DNA from: Clostridium sartagoforme AAU1
Lineage (GTDB): Bacteria; Bacillota; Clostridia; Clostridiales; Clostridiaceae
DNA: 42,251 nt
Direction: 5' to 3'
Assembly (NCBI RefSeq): GCF_000401215.1
Contig: NZ_ASRV01000037.1
Location: 1-42,251 of the forward strand
Under the pieces are notes generated by a model. It ran no database searches. It saw only the letters and a program-made list of their open reading frames with translations, and was not told where the DNA came from. Below are positions 9,061 through 16,097 of this stretch, one piece after another. A program made the translations under genes and the position numbers. Each line of letters starts with the position of its first letter. The stretch's first letter is position 1.

Positions 9061-9073
9061 AATCTTAATAAAG

Positions 9074-9107
9074 TAATTAGGGAATGCCACAGACATCCCC
9101 TTAATTT
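9074..9107 (-). terminator. Probable terminator of the NUDIX gene
   Basis: TAATTAGGGAATG and CATCCCCTTAATTTA can form a 12 to 13-bp stem with one mismatch around CCACAGA, 34 bases past the NUDIX stop. The following T-tract is weak on both strands. Confidence 0.5.
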
Positions 9108-9140
9108 AGATTATAAAAATTGTACGTCATCATCTATTAG

Positions 9141-9731
9141 TTAGCTTAATATAAAGCTTTGTATTGCCAGAAGTGCTTTAACATCTATATTTTCATTTGA
9201 CTTTAAAAGTTCTTTTGCCTCTTCTTTAGAAATCAGTATAGCTTCTATATCCTCATCTGCTTCTAGATTTTCCTTGGAAATAATACCATCGCAAGTACAT
9301 GAAACAAGTGCTACAGATTCATCCGTCATCCCTACTGAAACATATACTTTTTCTTTTGTTCTATTATAATCTATATTTACTAAATCTAGTCCTGTTTCTT
9401 CTTTTAATTCTCTTTTAGTTGCTTCTTCAAATCCCTCATTATTATCAACAAGTCCAGCTGGTAATTCTATTACATAATCATTTATAGGAACTCTAAATTG
9501 CCTTATTATTACTAATTTATCTTCTTTAATATGCTTAGCTATTATTACTACTGCATCAATTTTATCTTCTGTACCATGAAAAAACTTATTATTTATAGTA
9601 TCTAAATCTTTTCTAGATGCTATAGTCCAATTTCTTAAAACTCCGTATTTGTTTGTATACTCTGCATTGTATAATTTTAAATATTTAGTATCTGCTAATA
9701 ATTTTATATTCTCTAACTTTACTTTGCTCAT
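9141..9731 (-). CDS. NUDIX hydrolase, ADP-ribose pyrophosphatase-like
   Basis: 196 residues. The complete NUDIX box GX5EX7REUXEEXGU is present as GLVDNNEGFEEATKRELKEE followed by TGL, binding the catalytic metals. The preceding IIRQFRVPINDYVIELPAGLVD is typical of ADP-ribose pyrophosphatases. The likely role is cleaving ADP-ribose or a related nucleotide sugar to AMP and sugar phosphate. The frame extends to a TTG at 9767 without a ribosome binding site, while AAGGAAG precedes the ATG at 9729-9731 by 8 bases, so the shorter MSKVKLENIK start is used. Confidence 0.9.
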   Translation of the reverse strand: MSKVKLENIKLLADTKYLKLYNAEYTNKYGVLRNWTIASRKDLDTINNKFFHGTEDKIDAVVIIAKHIKEDKLVIIRQFRVPINDYVIELPAGLVDNNEGFEEATKRELKEETGLDLVNIDYNRTKEKVYVSVGMTDESVALVSCTCDGIISKENLEADEDIEAILISKEEAKELLKSNENIDVKALLAIQSFILS

Positions 9732-9913
9732 TTTCTCAACTTCCTTACCTTTATATATATGTTTCAATTAATAATCTGAATTATTACAGTGTTATAATTC
9801 ATTATATATATTTTTCTTTTATTTTACAAATAATTTAACCTTTATCACTAGTATTCTTATTCTTATTCATTTAAAATTATAATATAACTTTAAACAATGG
9901 AGGATTTTAAAAT

Positions 9914-11050
9914 TTGAAAAATATAAGTAACAAGCTTAAACAGAATATTCTACTTGGAACATATTTAATAGCTCTTTATTTCATTCTTTTAAATATTAAA
10001 TCTGTACTTAGTACTTTTGGGAGCATTATAGGTATACTTAAGCCATTTATTATTGCCTTTTGTATGGCTTTTATTTTAAACTTACCTATGACTTTCTTTG
10101 AAAATAAAGTGTTCAACTTATTAGATAATCAAAAATCAGGTTACGCAAGAAAATTAAAGAGACCATTATCTATTCTAGCAACCTTTATTACTGTTATAGG
10201 CCTTGTAATAGCACTAGCTTTATTTGTTATTCCTGAGCTTATATCAAGCATTTCTACACTTTTAAATGCTGTACCTGATTATGTAAGATCTTTTGAGAAA
10301 CTAATAAATCAATATATATCATCAACAGAAATATTACAAAATGCATACGATACTTTAATGACAACTTGGAAGGAATTATTAAAAATAGTTGGTGGTTTAT
10401 TAACAACTTCTCTAACAAGTATCTTAACTACAACTATCTCTATTACCAGTGGTGTTGTAAATTTTGTTCTTTCAATAGTTTTAACTATTTATATGCTTGC
10501 TAGTAAAGAAACCTTATTATATCACTCAAAAAAAATATTATATGCATTTGTATTTAAGCCATTAGCTGATAAGATAATTAGAGTTATTAGACTTTCTAAT
10601 ACTACTTTTTCTAAATTTATAACAGGCCAATGCATTGAAGCTGTTATACTTGGAATTCTATGCTTTATAGGTATGAATATTTTTTCTATGCCTTACTCCT
10701 TATTAGTTAGTGTTCTTATTGGAGTTACAGCATTAATTCCTGTTTTTGGTGCATTTATTGGCACAATTCCTTCTGTATTTCTAATTCTTCTAATAAATCC
10801 AATGCAAGCATTATGGTTTATCGTGTTCATATTATGTTTGCAACAATTTGAGGGAAATGTTATATATCCTAAAGTTGTGGGAAATTCTGTTGGACTTCCA
10901 GCAATTTGGGTTATGTTAGCCATGTTAGTTGGTGGTAGTACCCTTGGCTTAATTGGTATGCTAATTGGAATACCAGTATTTAGTGTGGCTTACCAACTTA
11001 TAAGAGAGTACACAAATAAACGATTAGATTCAAAACAAATCAATTTATAA
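9914..11050 (+). CDS. AI-2E family (UPF0118) polytopic membrane protein, TTG start
   Basis: 378 residues with about eight membrane helices and the long soluble loop after helix 2-3 (SSISTLLNAVPDYVRSFEKL) that marks the family. The conserved C-terminal half includes LIPVFGAFIGTIPSVFLIL, QQFEGNVIYPKVVGNSVGLP and GGSTLGLIGMLIGIPVFSV. The family was named after E. coli TqsA, but many members are ion transporters, so a role in AI-2 export should not be assumed even though luxS is nearby. No ATG lies near the N-terminus; TTG at 9914-9916 follows GGAGG by 10 bases. It is divergent from the NUDIX gene. Confidence 0.9.
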   Translation: MKNISNKLKQNILLGTYLIALYFILLNIKSVLSTFGSIIGILKPFIIAFCMAFILNLPMTFFENKVFNLLDNQKSGYARKLKRPLSILATFITVIGLVIALALFVIPELISSISTLLNAVPDYVRSFEKLINQYISSTEILQNAYDTLMTTWKELLKIVGGLLTTSLTSILTTTISITSGVVNFVLSIVLTIYMLASKETLLYHSKKILYAFVFKPLADKIIRVIRLSNTTFSKFITGQCIEAVILGILCFIGMNIFSMPYSLLVSVLIGVTALIPVFGAFIGTIPSVFLILLINPMQALWFIVFILCLQQFEGNVIYPKVVGNSVGLPAIWVMLAMLVGGSTLGLIGMLIGIPVFSVAYQLIREYTNKRLDSKQINL

Positions 11051-11056
11051 TAAAAA

Positions 11057-11130
11057 AAATTAGACATATATAATGTTTCTTATAACTTACTTTCGATACA
11101 AGTAACTTAAACTTATATATGTCCAATTTA
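11057..11130. repeat. Imperfect-palindrome repeat family P, copy 3
   Basis: Arms AAATTAGACATATATA and TATATATGTCCAATTT are inverted copies with one mismatch. The interior (ATGTTTCTTAT, then CAAGTAACTTAAACTTA) aligns with copy 1 at 1882-1953. It starts 7 bases after the stop of the AI-2E gene and is followed directly by that gene's terminator. Confidence 0.75.
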
Positions 11131-11136
11131 AAACTT

Positions 11137-11195
11137 AAGGAACAATAATAATAACTTATTTTACAAAATATTATATATTGTTCCTTGCCTTTTTT
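11137..11195. terminator. Terminator between convergent AI-2E and oxidoreductase genes
   Basis: AAGGAACAATA and TATTGTTCCTT form a perfect 11-bp stem with a long AT-rich loop; GCC and a six-base T-run follow on the plus strand. It is placed to terminate both convergent genes. Confidence 0.75.
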
Positions 11196-12099
11196 ATATA
11201 TTATCTATTTCATTTAATATTTCATCACATATTTTATGAGTCTTTATAGCATCTTCTATTGTTGGATTAGGCTGAATTCCTAGTCTCGCCGCATTAATAA
11301 ATTCGTTTATTATACTTTCAAATCCTCTTCTATATAATATACTATCCCAATCTTTAAACGTTTTATTTTCTTCCATATTATTTATAAGTATCTTTGAATT
11401 CATTAAATTTCTAACTATTACCTTTTTTCCACATGAAGTGTACTCTAATTCTTCTTCATTTGCTCCACCATCTCTATTCATCATTGCTATACATGTAGTA
11501 TTTTTATTTGTCATTGTAACAACAAGATTATAAATCAATTCATTTTTCTTTAATCCATTTACAATTATATTTTCTATATCGTCATCCATTAAAAATCTTA
11601 AAGTATCTATAACATGGATAAAATCATCTAAAACAAATACTTCAGGTGACTTGGGACTATTTACTCTATTTTTTTCTAATTTAATAACTGAAGGAGTTCC
11701 ATAATTTTTAAGATCAGAATACATTGGTGCAAATCTTCTATTAAAACCTACCATTAATATCTTATTAACATCTTTAGCTAATTTACATATCCTTAAACTC
11801 TCTTCATAATTATAGCTTATTGGCTTATCAACATAAACATGAATATTATTATTTAATAACTTTTCTATTATCTCTACATGGCTTTCTGTAGCTGTATGAA
11901 CGAAAGCTGCATCAATGTTCATATTAATTAAATCATCAACTGAAGATACAGATTCATTAATTCTATATTTTTTTGATAAACTATCTAATTTTTCTTTATT
12001 ACGAGTACAAAATACTAGTTCTACTCCTTCTTTAGCTGTAATGACAGGTAAATATGCTTTTTCGCATATATTGCCTAAACCAATTATTCCTATTTTCAT
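11194..12099 (-). CDS. Gfo/Idh/MocA family oxidoreductase
   Basis: 301 residues. The N-terminal Rossmann fold is shown by KIGIIGLGNICEKAYLPVI, and the family's EKP-type motif appears as YVDKPISYNYEE (Lys-Pro conserved). GFNRRFAPMY follows as expected, and the C-terminal substrate domain is present though shorter than the usual 330-350 residue forms. It probably oxidises or reduces a sugar or sugar-like compound with NAD(P). The frame starts with a GTG that overlaps the GAGGGG ribosome binding site; the ATG at 12097-12099, 8 bases after it, is preferred. No neighbours suggest a substrate. Confidence 0.9.
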   Translation of the reverse strand: MKIGIIGLGNICEKAYLPVITAKEGVELVFCTRNKEKLDSLSKKYRINESVSSVDDLINMNIDAAFVHTATESHVEIIEKLLNNNIHVYVDKPISYNYEESLRICKLAKDVNKILMVGFNRRFAPMYSDLKNYGTPSVIKLEKNRVNSPKSPEVFVLDDFIHVIDTLRFLMDDDIENIIVNGLKKNELIYNLVVTMTNKNTTCIAMMNRDGGANEEELEYTSCGKKVIVRNLMNSKILINNMEENKTFKDWDSILYRRGFESIINEFINAARLGIQPNPTIEDAIKTHKICDEILNEIDNI

Positions 12100-12137
12100 T
12101 GATTTCACCCCTCTATAAAATGCTTATTATGAATTAT

Positions 12138-12312
12138 GAAGCAATTTTTTAGTGAAAAGTTAATAATGAAAGAGTGAAAAGTTAAGAGTGTTTTTCTCCA
12201 TAAAACTTAAATTCAGCTTGTGCAAAGCACTCTTTATTCGAAAATCCCTTAAGGATTTTTTCCTTAACTTTTTTCACTCTTTCACTCTTTCCTTCTTCAC
12301 TATTTTGCTTCC
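12138..12312. repeat. MITE-like inverted-repeat element M, copy A (degenerate)
   Basis: The element begins GAAGCAA and ends TTGCTTC, with long purine-rich and pyrimidine-rich arms (AGTGAAAAGTTA to the left, TTCACTCTTTCACTCTTTCC to the right) that are roughly inverted. The reverse complement of the element at 38274-38461 aligns along its whole length, with exact shared blocks such as GAAAGAGTGAAAAGTT, GCACTCTTTATTC, TAAGGATTTTTTCC and TTCACTATTTTGCTTC. It keeps the hairpin GTGC-AAA-GCAC (12220-12230) but has lost others found in copy B. It contains no reading frame. It fills the gap between the oxidoreductase start and the end of the GGDEF gene. Confidence 0.85.
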
Positions 12313-12317
12313 CAAAA

Positions 12318-14024
12318 TTAAACAAGGCTATCTAATCTATCTTTATTTTCTTCTATTACTTCTATAAATTTTTCTGCAATAATAGGATCAAATTGAATTC
12401 CACTAAACTTTCTTAACTCTATAATAGCTTCTTCATAAGTTTTTCTTTTATTATAGGGTCTATTTGAAGTCATAGCATCAAAACTATCCACTACAGTTAA
12501 AACTCTTGCTAAATAAGGTATTTCTTCTCCTTTTAGACTTCCAGGATAACCTGTTCCATTATATTTTTCATGATGATGTAATATTATTGGAATCATATTT
12601 TGCAATGATTTTACAGGCTTTATTATTTCTACACCATTTTCCGGATGTTGTTTTAGCATATTCCATTCCTCAGGCAATAGTGGCATTTTTTTCATTAATA
12701 CATCTTGAGCTATATTAATTTTACCAATATCATGCATATAAGCTCCATATATTAATGTATCTTCTTCTTCTTTGCTTAAATTTAACTTTTGAGCTAATAA
12801 TCTACTATACAATACTACTCTTTCTGAATGTCCATATGTATATCTATCTTTAGCATTAATTACACTTATAAGTGTTTTGATTGATGTAACTAATTCCACA
12901 TCTCTTTCATCAATATCATTTTTTAAATCATCTAATATAGATGTATATGTTTCAACTCGATTTTTATTAAAGAATTTTGCTCTATATAATGCATCATCTG
13001 CACTTTTTATAAGTTCTATATCACTTTTAGCTTTAACTGGAAAAACTGAAACCCCCATAGATGCTGTCAAAACTCCACTTGGCTGATTTTCCTCACCATA
13101 AAACTTAGTTTTCTCTATTACAGATCTTATTCTATCAGCTATTAATAATGCTTGCTCTTCTGTAGTATTTGGTAATATTAAAGCAAATTCCTCCCCACCA
13201 TATCTGGCTGCGATATCTGTACTTCTTATATTTTTCTTTAATATATTTCCTATAGTTCTTAATACTTCATCTCCTCTTTGGTGTCCATATAAATCGTTAT
13301 AATGTTTAAAATAATCTATATCAATAAATATCAAAGAAATATTTTCATTATATTTCCCTGATAATGAAACTTTCTCTTTTAATGTATCATGAAAATATCT
13401 ATGGTTATATACTTCAGTTAAGCCATCTTTATTTACTAGTCCTTCTAATTGGTTAATATGCTCACCTTCAATTTTCACATAAAAACCTAATGGCCATGCT
13501 GTTAAAACAAAAATTCCTGATAGTATTATGTCATTTTGAAAAAACTTATTAACTCCTCCTGAATTAGTCAAACAAAAAATATCCATAGCCAGTATTAAAA
13601 TTGAAGAAATTAATGAAACTGCTATCCCACTCTTTAAACCTAGTTGTATTGTTGAGCTAGTTATTATAAATAGAAATATGTATTTGTATTCACTTTCATT
13701 TCCTCCAGATATAATTACCGATATAAAGAAAATTGCAATAAAAACTAAATTTTCTATAAATATTACTTTTCTATATTTATCCTTATTTATTTTTTCTTCT
13801 AGCGAAAGTGCCCATAATAAGTACATAGCCAATAAAAATAGTAATATTCCTCCTACTGCTATAAGCATAAGCTGACGATATACCCAGTTATTTAAAACTT
13901 CCTCACCATTTAATAAATATTGAAAAAATATAATAGCTGTAAACAATAACGATGCTAATTTTACTATTGTTACTATATCATTAATCTCTTTTAATCTATT
14001 AGTTCTTATCCTCTTCATAGTCAT
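12318..14024 (-). CDS. Membrane GGDEF + HD-GYP c-di-GMP turnover protein
   Basis: 568 residues. Residues 1-185 hold about six membrane helices. The GGDEF domain (about 195-355) has an intact active site GGEEF at 276-280 and an inhibitory I-site RxxD (RSTD, 267-270) exactly five residues upstream, so it should be an active, product-inhibited diguanylate cyclase. The HD-GYP domain (about 380-568) has HDIGK at 431-435 and HHHEKYNGTGYP at 483-494, the residues of an active c-di-GMP phosphodiesterase. Both activities therefore look functional. The first ATG is used; the ATG two codons later is about equally supported. It begins 49 bases after agrD with only a hairpin between them. Confidence 0.93.
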   Translation of the reverse strand: MTMKRIRTNRLKEINDIVTIVKLASLLFTAIIFFQYLLNGEEVLNNWVYRQLMLIAVGGILLFLLAMYLLWALSLEEKINKDKYRKVIFIENLVFIAIFFISVIISGGNESEYKYIFLFIITSSTIQLGLKSGIAVSLISSILILAMDIFCLTNSGGVNKFFQNDIILSGIFVLTAWPLGFYVKIEGEHINQLEGLVNKDGLTEVYNHRYFHDTLKEKVSLSGKYNENISLIFIDIDYFKHYNDLYGHQRGDEVLRTIGNILKKNIRSTDIAARYGGEEFALILPNTTEEQALLIADRIRSVIEKTKFYGEENQPSGVLTASMGVSVFPVKAKSDIELIKSADDALYRAKFFNKNRVETYTSILDDLKNDIDERDVELVTSIKTLISVINAKDRYTYGHSERVVLYSRLLAQKLNLSKEEEDTLIYGAYMHDIGKINIAQDVLMKKMPLLPEEWNMLKQHPENGVEIIKPVKSLQNMIPIILHHHEKYNGTGYPGSLKGEEIPYLARVLTVVDSFDAMTSNRPYNKRKTYEEAIIELRKFSGIQFDPIIAEKFIEVIEENKDRLDSLV

Positions 14025-14037
14025 CTTCTCTTTCTAT

Positions 14038-14074
14038 ATTAAATAAAGATCGGAAAATCCGACCTTTATTTAAT
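14038..14074 (-). terminator. Hairpin between agrD and the GGDEF/HD-GYP gene
   Basis: On the minus strand ATTAAATAAAGGTCGGA pairs along all 17 bases with TCCGATCTTTATTTAAT (one G-U pair) around TTT. No strong U-run follows, so termination may be partial. It separates the agr operon from the c-di-GMP gene. Confidence 0.6.
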
Positions 14075-14208
14075 TATTCATCTCTTAATGCCTTTGGCTC
14101 TTCTGGTTGGTACATTGACCATAAGCATGCAGAAGTAGATACTACAGATGCAATTACTGTAGCAAAAGCAGCTACTGCCATTAGTATTTTATTGTTTAAT
14201 CTTTTCAT
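14074..14208 (-). CDS. agrD: AgrD, autoinducing peptide precursor
   Basis: 44 residues. A basic amphipathic N-terminal segment (MKRLNNKILMAVAAFATVIA) anchors it to the membrane; the peptide core follows as TSACLWSMYQPEEPK and the acidic tail as ALRDE. It closely resembles Clostridium perfringens AgrD, whose signal is a five-residue thiolactone beginning Cys-Leu-Trp. By analogy AgrB would cut after Met32 and close a ring on Cys28 to give CLWSM. The ring differs from the C. perfringens CLWFT in its last two residues, so signal specificity may differ. AGGGGGA precedes the ATG by about 6 bases. It lies 29 bases after agrB. Confidence 0.93.
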   Translation of the reverse strand: MKRLNNKILMAVAAFATVIASVVSTSACLWSMYQPEEPKALRDE

Positions 14209-14237
14209 TATTTTCCCCCTTATCATATTAAATATTA

Positions 14238-14864
14238 TTATAAAAAGGAGTCTATTTTATCAACTATAATATGACCATATTTTGTTAAGGTAAATACCTG
14301 CCATAATGTTCCTATATAAATACCGGTAGAATAAACTAAAGATAAATTATTATTATTAACATAATAAATACTTATGTTAATAATTACAAAAATCATATAA
14401 ATAGATAATATAATAATAGATCCTCTTTTTAACCTTTTTATTTTTTCTTCTTTTTTAATTGGCTTATTGGGACTGTCTACTGGTGCTAACTTATAAATAA
14501 GTATAAATGAAATAAAATATATTAAAATTCCTATAAAAATTATATAATTACTATTTAAGCTTATATTTTTAACTATATAAGCAGGAATTACAGAAATTAA
14601 CACTCCTACAATAGCACAGTTAGTTGGAGTACTAGCATGTGCCCCTCCAGAAAACTTTCTTAATATAGCTCCACTAAAGGATATTATTAATGCTTCAATC
14701 ATTACATTAAATATTGCTCCAGTTACAGCTACTAGTAATATAGATATTAGCATATGAAAGAAAGCAAATATTCCATACTCAATAATACTTCTTGTATCTT
14801 CATCTAAGTTTAATTCTCTTTTTAACTTATTAGATATATTCTTACTTATAACTTCTAAATTCAT
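14238..14864 (-). CDS. agrB: AgrB, membrane cysteine protease that processes AgrD
   Basis: 208 residues with five to six membrane helices. The active-site motif KFSGGAHASTPTNCAIVG gives catalytic His76 and Cys83, one residue off Staphylococcus aureus AgrB His77/Cys84. The N-terminal amphipathic helix (LSNKL-type KLKRELNLDED followed by IIEYG) is also conserved. AgrB removes the AgrD tail and forms the thiolactone. No good ribosome binding site is near the ATG (AAAGGG is about 13 bases away), so translation may be coupled to the upstream 152-residue protein, whose stop is 6 bases away. Confidence 0.95.
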   Translation of the reverse strand: MNLEVISKNISNKLKRELNLDEDTRSIIEYGIFAFFHMLISILLVAVTGAIFNVMIEALIISFSGAILRKFSGGAHASTPTNCAIVGVLISVIPAYIVKNISLNSNYIIFIGILIYFISFILIYKLAPVDSPNKPIKKEEKIKRLKRGSIIILSIYMIFVIINISIYYVNNNNLSLVYSTGIYIGTLWQVFTLTKYGHIIVDKIDSFL

Positions 14865-14870
14865 AATTAT

Positions 14871-15329
14871 TTAAACAGCCCTTTTTTTCTTTTTACTTAA
14901 CATATAAAACATCAACACTATAATCCCAGTAATTATTAAAGAAGGTATACCTAAAATAGTTTTGTAAACTGGATCTATCAATAAAACATCTAAATTGAAT
15001 TTAAAAATATTAAGAATTAAAACATTTAATAATTCTGAAATTAATTGTATTAAGTATATAAGTATAATACTCTTTATTCCAGCAACAACTTCTATCTTGT
15101 TATAATAAATTATTATAAATAATAATATTAAAACAGATAAAATCATATGAACTCCATAATTTATTGGTAGCATTCTAGTAAAATATACTATTAAAGAAAA
15201 TGCTGTACTTGTAATTAAATACTTTATCTTATTCATATTTGTTCTAGAAAAAATATAAATTGCAAATATAACTAAAAAACCTTCTGGTAGCGTTCTTAAT
15301 ATAAATTCTATTGGTTGTAACTTTAACAT
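14871..15329 (-). CDS. Small polytopic membrane protein of the agr operon
   Basis: 152 residues with about five membrane helices and a basic C-terminal tail (SKKKKRAV). No enzyme motif is visible. It is in the same position as the hypothetical gene upstream of agrB in the C. perfringens agr operon. The segment RMLPINYGVHMILS and the helix pattern resemble, as far as I recall, the N-terminal sensing domain of AgrC-like and Spo0B-type sensor kinases, but there is no kinase domain. A kinase-less receptor, an export helper or an immunity-like role are all possible. It is 32 bases after the DUF5317-like gene and 6 before agrB. Confidence 0.8.
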   Translation of the reverse strand: MLKLQPIEFILRTLPEGFLVIFAIYIFSRTNMNKIKYLITSTAFSLIVYFTRMLPINYGVHMILSVLILLFIIIYYNKIEVVAGIKSIILIYLIQLISELLNVLILNIFKFNLDVLLIDPVYKTILGIPSLIITGIIVLMFYMLSKKKKRAV

Positions 15330-15361
15330 ATTTATTCTCCTCTTTTATTATCTTTTATTTA

Positions 15362-15913
15362 TTAAATAACTTTTTCATTAGTTAAATTTAAATACCTTAC
15401 ACTGTTGTATATTATAATAAATACAAATACTCTAATAAATATATCTCCTAAACTAAAAATACTATATCCAACATCGAATATATCAGTTAAGAATTTTAAT
15501 TTTGTGGAAGAATCCCCTAATATATGTATATCGTTTATTTTATCAAAAGCATCATACTTCATATATCCTGTTAAATACGATAAGCTCGGAAATACAGGCA
15601 TATAACCATTATTTACCGAAATTGCTATATCATTTAATATTCCTCCAATTATGACAAATATGGAGCCTACAACAGCAGAAACATACTGCCTGTACATAAA
15701 TATTAATGGTAAGTATGAACATAGGTATAATGTTTTCAATATTTTCACATAATTAATTACATTATAATTTTCTGCGAAAATATTAGCTTGTACAATTAAA
15801 CAGATTATTTCCATAAGAATAATAGGGTAAAATGCCCAAGCTTTAAATAAGGGTTTTATTTTCATTTTTTTTATTTGACAAAATATTAGTGAGATAATTA
15901 CAGTTTCTAGCAT
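15362..15913 (-). CDS. DUF5317-like membrane protein, first gene of the agr operon
   Basis: 183 residues, about five membrane helices. NNGYMPVFPS and the C-terminal FLTDIFDVGYSIFSLGDIFI match what I remember of DUF5317 (the NGGxMPV and SxGDxxI elements). The frame is open from an ATG at 15952 with no ribosome binding site, whereas AAAGGA precedes the ATG at 15911-15913 by 9 bases and gives the typical MLETVIISLIF start. It corresponds in order to the first gene of the four-gene agr operon of C. perfringens. Function is unknown. Confidence 0.78.
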   Translation of the reverse strand: MLETVIISLIFCQIKKMKIKPLFKAWAFYPIILMEIICLIVQANIFAENYNVINYVKILKTLYLCSYLPLIFMYRQYVSAVVGSIFVIIGGILNDIAISVNNGYMPVFPSLSYLTGYMKYDAFDKINDIHILGDSSTKLKFLTDIFDVGYSIFSLGDIFIRVFVFIIIYNSVRYLNLTNEKVI

Positions 15914-15975
15914 AGTGAATATTCCTTTACTCCTAATAAAATATAAGACCATATTATCTGTTTTTTCATAAAGTA

Positions 15976-16005
15976 ATTATACTATTTACTGCCATTGCTT
16001 ACCAT
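15976..16005 (-). promoter_or_regulatory. agr operon promoter candidate with direct repeats
   Basis: On the minus strand TATAAT (complement at 15976-15981) is preceded 17 bases upstream by TGGTAA, a poor -35. Two direct repeats ATGGTA and ATGGCA (complements at 16000-16005 and 15990-15995) lie 10 bases apart over the -35 and spacer. The pattern suggests an activator-dependent promoter, but the regulator is unknown. Confidence 0.4.
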
Positions 16006-16063
16006 ACATTTTTTGTAATTTTTTAAAATTTAACATATTATTTATGTATACTACTTAAAAATA

Positions 16064-16093
16064 GGTAAAAAATAGGGAATTTAATCCCTATTT
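16064..16093 (-). terminator. Terminator of the hydrogenase operon
   Basis: AAATAGGGA and TCCCTATTT form a 9-bp stem around TTAAAT, followed on the minus strand by TTTTTTACC. It ends 5 bases past the hydA stop. Confidence 0.8.
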
Positions 16094-16097
16094 CCAC

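Noticed and set aside
9914..11050. AI-2 export/uptake system linked to luxS
   Set aside because: The family name AI-2E is not evidence of AI-2 transport; the gene is 9 kb from luxS on the other strand, and no lsr-like genes are present.
14238..14864. Complete four-component agr system
   Set aside because: No histidine kinase or LytTR regulator is encoded anywhere in the window, so only signal production genes can be claimed.
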